A DNA stretch of 50,157 nucleotides. It comes from Sphingobacteriales bacterium. GTDB lineage: Bacteria; Bacteroidota; Bacteroidia; Sphingobacteriales; Sphingobacteriaceae. The position numbers and the translations under genes were made by a program. The notes beneath the pieces are model-generated. The model ran no database searches, was not told the DNA's origin, and saw only the letters and a program-made list of their open reading frames with translations. Below are positions 46,161-50,157 of this stretch, in pieces (within the stretch, counting starts at the first letter, position 1; each line of letters begins with the position of its first letter). The stretch is from NCBI GenBank assembly GCA_014763615.1, contig JACXVB010000018.1, forward strand, positions 1 to 50,157, in the 5' to 3' direction.

Positions 46161-47214
46161 CTATTCGGCAATATCTAGCTTTCTGAAATTAGTCTCGAAA
46201 ATAGCTTTGCTGAGTTGAAGCAGATGATCTACTCTCTCTATTAAGATTTTGAGTTGTTCCTCGCTGATGACAAACCCTGCCTCATACCTTGATTTGATGT
46301 AAACATCCTCTAGAAGCTTTAAGAGCAATTGATCTTCTTCTGTATCATTAGGAAAGATATTGCACACTTGAGGGGCAATCATAGCAACATGTTTCTTGAG
46401 TTCAAATAGAATGTGTCTTTTTATCCACTCCCCTAAATGCGGTGATCAATGCTCTAATGGAAAGTTCTGTTGCTTGTTGCAACATAAAACAGGAAAGTGA
46501 AAAATTCTTTTGATGATTAAGATGTTTCGCATTTTCAAAGAAAGAGTTAGCTATTTCATGATTGGAGAGAAATGTAGCTTCAGCCTTTTTGCTGTTTTCA
46601 AATAGTTTAACAGGATTTATACTAGGCAAAGGCTTTTGTCCATCATCGTAAATGAGATTTTTCCTTTGACAATTTAAGATAAAATATAGTAAACCTTCCT
46701 CAAAAGCTTCGGCTAATCGGCTAGAGACATATAAATAAAATGATAAGCCTTTTGTATCAGACAATGCAAAACTAATCAACGGGTCTAGTTCATCGAATTT
46801 TCGGATAGACTTATTGGACAAGATCACAATTAGGTCAATCATTATTTGACTTTCAGGCTTAACATCATCATCATGTTGTACTAAAAAGATTTTCTCTGGT
46901 TTTACTGTTAATATAATGAGCTCTAAGGCAGAACGGATATCCTTGTCCATCCCTTTAGGAAGATTCAATGATTTTAAGGTTTGATAATCCTCCACTACAC
47001 TCTTTAACATTTTATGGGAAAGATCAATGTAGGTTTTTAAACTCTGGTACACCTGACTGGTTTCGAGGAGTTTGTTACTCGAGGTAGTATCGATATGACC
47101 AGCGATATAAAACTGAAATACTTTCCACAGGTCATCCTGAATCTTTTGGATCTCTATCTCATTCGGAAATTCACTGAAATAGGATGGATAATCATCGGTT
47201 CTAGTTTTCATCAT
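46161..47214 (-). pseudogene. Frameshifted HEPN-type protein with nucleotidyltransferase-like region
   Basis: The first frame (47214 to 46402) ends in KKTHSI then TGA. Moving one base gives ELKKHVAMIAP and the rest, so one extra T in TCTATTTGAACTC near 46405 breaks the gene. Restored, it is about 350 residues: a region with IFLVQHDD and IMIDLIVIL like a degenerate nucleotidyltransferase (about 115-155), then a HEPN domain with FMLQQATELSIRALITAF and a late SRYEAGFVISEEQL. I chose ATG 47214/47211 because earlier in-frame codons lie within the upstream gene. Sequencing error is an alternative. Confidence 0.7.
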
Positions 47215-48040
47215 TATCCTCCTCTCTTTCCCAATCTCTAGTCTCTTTAATAGCCATATCCAATAAATCAAACAGCTGTTCCAAATCAAATAGGATTTCT
47301 TTTATATCAAAAGCCTGAAAGCCGATATTGAAATTAAGATAATCCATAAAGATTTTTCTGAGATTACGGCTTAATCTAGCAGGAGGGACAGTCTCCACAA
47401 AAGAGATAAATCCTTTTAAGAGTTTGATGGTTAAAGGTTGTCGGGTATCATGGTTCAATTCCAGAACCAGTTGTTCCAAAATATCGCCATCTCTACTGTA
47501 GCTTTTGCCCTTTTCCTTGTTCATCAAATATGCCACATCCAACATCTTCTCCAAATGCTCAACATCCAAAAAAAGACTTTCATTAATCACATCCATTAAG
47601 GTTGCTTTTGACAAGGCATATTCAACCCATTCTGAAAGCCGCTCTTTCCATTCTTCTAAATCGTAATGTAAGAACATAGCCTTAATGGCAAAATAAGGAT
47701 TCGCTATCTCAGCTTTTGTCAATCGCTTTATCCTTCCCCTATGTTCATTTAGCACATCGTATAATTGATAGAACTCATCACGTTCCTTTTGAATTTGTTC
47801 TGCACTTCCTGCTTTGTAAATTGCTAATATGACTTCACCATCATTTTCCTCTTTTGTTGTCAATAGAAGATGGAAAGCCTCCATTAAATGCTCCAATTCA
47901 CTTTTCACATTTAATACAGTACCCGGTTCATTCATAAAAGTCCAACAATTAGCAGAAAGTGCAGCTTTTAAAAGCTCCCAGAGTTCCTTATGGAGATACT
48001 CTTGAGAGGTAGCATCAAAAAAATTGAAGATAGCTTTCAT
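47201..48040 (-). CDS. Uncharacterised partner of the HEPN gene
   Basis: I do not recognise a family. The protein (279 residues from ATG 48040) is helical, with no membrane segment or signal. Its end overlaps the start of the HEPN gene by 14 nt, so the two were made together. The reading frame stays open upstream on the same strand to about 48111 with protein-like sequence (WIKTIEKKYQSLTEEEL) but no start codon except TTG at 48052. The true N-terminus may therefore have been cut off at the junction near 48100. Confidence 0.6.
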   Translation of the reverse strand: MKAIFNFFDATSQEYLHKELWELLKAALSANCWTFMNEPGTVLNVKSELEHLMEAFHLLLTTKEENDGEVILAIYKAGSAEQIQKERDEFYQLYDVLNEHRGRIKRLTKAEIANPYFAIKAMFLHYDLEEWKERLSEWVEYALSKATLMDVINESLFLDVEHLEKMLDVAYLMNKEKGKSYSRDGDILEQLVLELNHDTRQPLTIKLLKGFISFVETVPPARLSRNLRKIFMDYLNFNIGFQAFDIKEILFDLEQLFDLLDMAIKETRDWEREEDNDEN

Positions 48041-48099
48041 AGGATTTTGCAACTCCTCTTCAGTAAGGGATTGATATTTCTTTTCAATGGTCTTAATCC

Positions 48100-48948
48100 A
48101 TGAACGAAAGTGGTGAATTTAGTGAGTATGAACTGGCTTGTATCCGGATTGGTGAAGAGACAGGACGTGTGGAAGAAATTGTTACCGAGTTATCCCTTTT
48201 CTATGGAAAGAAAATTAAGAACAAACGTAAGTTGATCTCTTCATTAAGCTATCCTTTGATTGTGCTTTCTACTGCGTTTAGTGCAGTATTCTTCATGTTA
48301 CAGGTGGTGGTGCCCATGTTTAGTGATGTGTTTAAACAATTTGGCGGACAACTACCTTGGCTCACACAGCAGGTGGTCAAACTTTCTGATATGATCAAGC
48401 GAGATGGCATTTGGATATTACTTCTAATAATCTTGTCTTTAGGGTTGCTATTTTATTTTCGGAGTGCGGAACAGCTCAGAAAAGTGCGTTCAAGGATAAT
48501 TCTTCGAATACCCTTGCTGGGGGACCTGGTACTGAAGATATATCTGGCCCGCATGTGTTCTTCTTTAAGTTTGTTGGTAGGGAATGCGGTACCCTTAGTC
48601 AGTTCCATAGCGATGGTGAGAAAGATGATCGATTTTTACCCTTTTGAGCAGTCCTTGTTGGTAGTAGAGGAAGAGATTATCAAAGGAACTACCTTTCATG
48701 AAATCTTACAAAGATTTCCTATATATCCTAACAGATTGGTACAACTAATCAAAGTAGGAGAAGAGGTGAATGAAATGGAGAACTTATTGAAAAAGGTTTC
48801 CGAACAGTATAATGAGGAGGTGGAGTTCAAGGTACAAACAGTAAGCGGGATCATTGAACCCTTGTTAATTGTCTTTTTGGGTTTGATCGTAGGTCTTATT
48901 TTGGTGGCAATGTACCTGCCAATGTTTCAGATTAGTAATAGTTTTTAA
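48100..48948 (+). pseudogene. N-terminally truncated type II secretion F (GspF/PilC-like) protein
   Basis: GspF/PilC proteins form the inner-membrane platform of type II secretion or type IV pilus machines. Here SGEFSEYELACIRIGEETGR at residues 4-23 corresponds to the middle of the family's first domain, so roughly 120 residues are missing. A TAA lies two codons before the ATG. The second domain (about 140-280) and both C-terminal helices are intact (three hydrophobic segments). No partner secretion genes are nearby. I infer an orphan fragment. Confidence 0.75.
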
Positions 48949-48956
48949 CAAGAAAC

Positions 48957-49936
48957 ACCTGTTGTGCATTTAGGATAAGTTGATTTTTAATTTGTTTAGA
49001 CTTCTTTTGAATACAAAGAAATTGAGATACTGGATCATTGTGAAAGCAGTTATTTTTGAGAGTATTCTTGTTGCCAGCCCCTGAAAAGTTTTCGCGAAAT
49101 TGATGTTGATAGAAAACTGACTGTTAAGCTGTGAGATATTGGTTTCAATCCTCTTTCTGATCTTGGCTCTTGCGGATGAAAATTTGACAAAGTCATGCTG
49201 GTTTTTTCTCATCGGAACAGACAGTGTAATATTTGAATAATTAAAGAGGTCAGCCTGGATTTCTTTGCCTATATCCTCTATTGCCAATCAGAAGGCAGTT
49301 TCTGAAATTTTCCCTGATATCCTGCAGGTAATTTATGTCATGTACGTTGGCGGGTGTAAAATCGAAAGAATGAAAGATTCCGTTCTTATCGCAGACCGCA
49401 TGAAGCTTATATCCAAAATACCTTGTTTTCTGTGACGCACAATACCCAAAAGCGGGTTTAATATTTTCGGTCAAGCAGATTCCTGACCGTCCCGCTCTGC
49501 TGGCTCTACAGATTTCAATAGGCGCAGAATCCACAACAAAAACATCGGTAAGATCTGAGAATTTACCGCTTAGGCAGATCCTGATTTCTTCGATATAGCT
49601 AAATAAGGCCCTTTTCCTTTTATTGAACACGCTTCTCTCAATTTTATGTTCCAGTTCACTACCTTTTAAACACCTAAATAGCTGTAGTTCAGAATTAACG
49701 GACATATATTCTGCGGTAATGTTAAGTGCAACCAGTTCCATGTCAGAGAGTTTTGGCGTTCTGATCTTTGCTGAGGTCTTTATGTTTGGGCAGCTGGCGG
49801 CCAATTCTTTTAAAATTATTTTGTAGTTTTGAATAAGGTTGTTTATATATTTAATGACTTGGTAATCAATTAAATATAAGGTTTATTAACCAATTGAATA
49901 ACCTTATTTTCTTTATTTTCTAAATGCACAACAGGT
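48957..49936. mobile_element. IS982-family insertion sequence, 980 bp
   Basis: The ends are a perfect 16-bp inverted repeat: ACCTGTTGTGCATTTA at 48957-48972 and its complement at 49921-49936. Length, ACC ends and transposase type fit IS982. The flanks (AAGAAAC on the left, AAATATA on the right) show no target duplication, which points to rearrangement after insertion. The transposase is broken, so the copy can move only with help in trans. Confidence 0.9.
48970..49804 (-). pseudogene. Frameshifted IS982-family transposase
   Basis: The N-terminal part (49804 to 49250) has KLSDMELVALNI, the catalytic VVDSAPIEIC, then YFGYKLHAVCDKNGIFHSFD and TPANVHD, and ends after LIGNRGY. The rest (to 48970) continues in another frame as IGKEIQADLFNYSNITLSVP. 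Loss of one TA unit in TATATA near 49278 explains the shift. The first frame begins at TTG; it is open further upstream (NYKIILKEL) but lacks any ATG, so the start may also be damaged. Confidence 0.85.
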
Positions 49937-50060
49937 AAATATAATTACAGATATTGAGTCTACGACTCTCTAATTCTGATTTAAATTTTATCGGTTGATT
50001 AAAATATTAAAATAAATGACTTTAATCAAAATATCAAAAAAGAAATATTATTTATAACTT

Positions 50061-50157
50061 GGCGCATTCAAGTAATAAACGCAACTTTCAGATTATAAAA
50101 TTAGCCATAAAAACTTGATAAGGAGTTTTAAAGTTTAATGTTTTTCTTGGTCTGTTA
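50061..50157 (-). mobile_element. Right-edge piece of an IS30-like element
   Basis: It holds the last codons of a transposase plus about 25 bases past the stop (50063-50087) that look like an element end, and match 71-90 in 19 of 20 core positions. The rest of the element lies outside the window, so its length and integrity are unknown. Confidence 0.6.
50088..50157 (-). CDS. IS30-like transposase, C-terminal fragment at the window edge
   Basis: The 22 visible residues, NRPRKTLNFKTPYQVF then MANFII and TGA, match the typical C-terminus of IS30-family transposases (N-RPRK-L-F-TP-EVF). The gene runs off the right edge. Only the very end can be assessed, so family assignment rests on this motif. 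Confidence 0.7.
   Translation of the reverse strand, partial: NRPRKTLNFKTPYQVFMANFII

Noticed and set aside
48100..48948. A type II secretion or type IV pilus locus
   Set aside because: Only one truncated F protein is present, without ATPase, secretin or pilin genes.
49995..50029. 9-bp inverted repeat TTGATTAAA/TTTAATCAA between the two insertion sequences
   Set aside because: Such short AT-only repeats are expected by chance in DNA of this composition.

Overview
The window is chromosomal DNA of a Bacteroidota bacterium, most likely a Pedobacter-like member of the Sphingobacteriaceae. The evidence is an AT-rich sequence with little use of Shine-Dalgarno sites, promoters of the Bacteroidota type (TTG, about 20 nt, TAnnTTTG), a SusC/SusD pair, many lipobox proteins, and a complex I operon with separate nuoC and nuoD and a short NuoG. 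The genus is inferred from general resemblance; no search was run.

Region 1 (about 168-13538) is a complete 14-gene nuo operon (A-N) encoding proton-pumping NADH:quinone oxidoreductase. Most genes overlap or nearly touch. Three junctions (E/F, F/G, H/I) are instead filled by intergenic repeats of two unrelated families. NuoG appears to start at TTG, and a promoter-like site precedes nuoJ.

Region 2 (13591-18053) is a compact housekeeping cluster: DedA membrane protein, inorganic pyrophosphatase, CorC/HlyC-type CBS transporter, RsmE rRNA methyltransferase, a DUF4159 protein whose N-terminus is made of repeat DNA, and a biotin carrier protein. Region 3 (18164-22642) is a lone SusC/SusD pair. 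Region 4 (22754-26235) holds dnaG, a YraN-type nuclease-fold protein and a glutaminyl-peptide cyclotransferase. Region 5 (26369-32634) is a tripartite RND efflux operon (TolC-like channel, lipoprotein adaptor, RND pump) followed by a small PII-like protein and a DUF2892 membrane protein. It ends at a strong two-way terminator shared with pgi.

Region 6 (32702-41920) is ordinary chromosome: pgi, a serine hydrolase, aat, murQ with an uncharacterised coupled partner, an S41 peptidase, a tiny lipoprotein, and the GTPase genes der and era.

Region 7 (41941-50157) is the accessory part. A two-gene tRNA operon (initiator tRNA-Met, tRNA-Glu) is followed directly by GGTGAGTA repeats and a tyrosine integrase, which marks tRNA-Glu as a likely attachment site. 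Behind it lie an AbiE-type (type IV) toxin-antitoxin pair, a RadC/JAB protein, a frameshifted nucleotidyltransferase-HEPN-like gene with an unknown partner, a decapitated type II secretion F protein, a frameshifted IS982-family element with intact 16-bp ends, and the 3' end of an IS30-like transposase. No second attachment site was seen. The picture is a decaying integrative element whose far end lies outside the window or has been lost.
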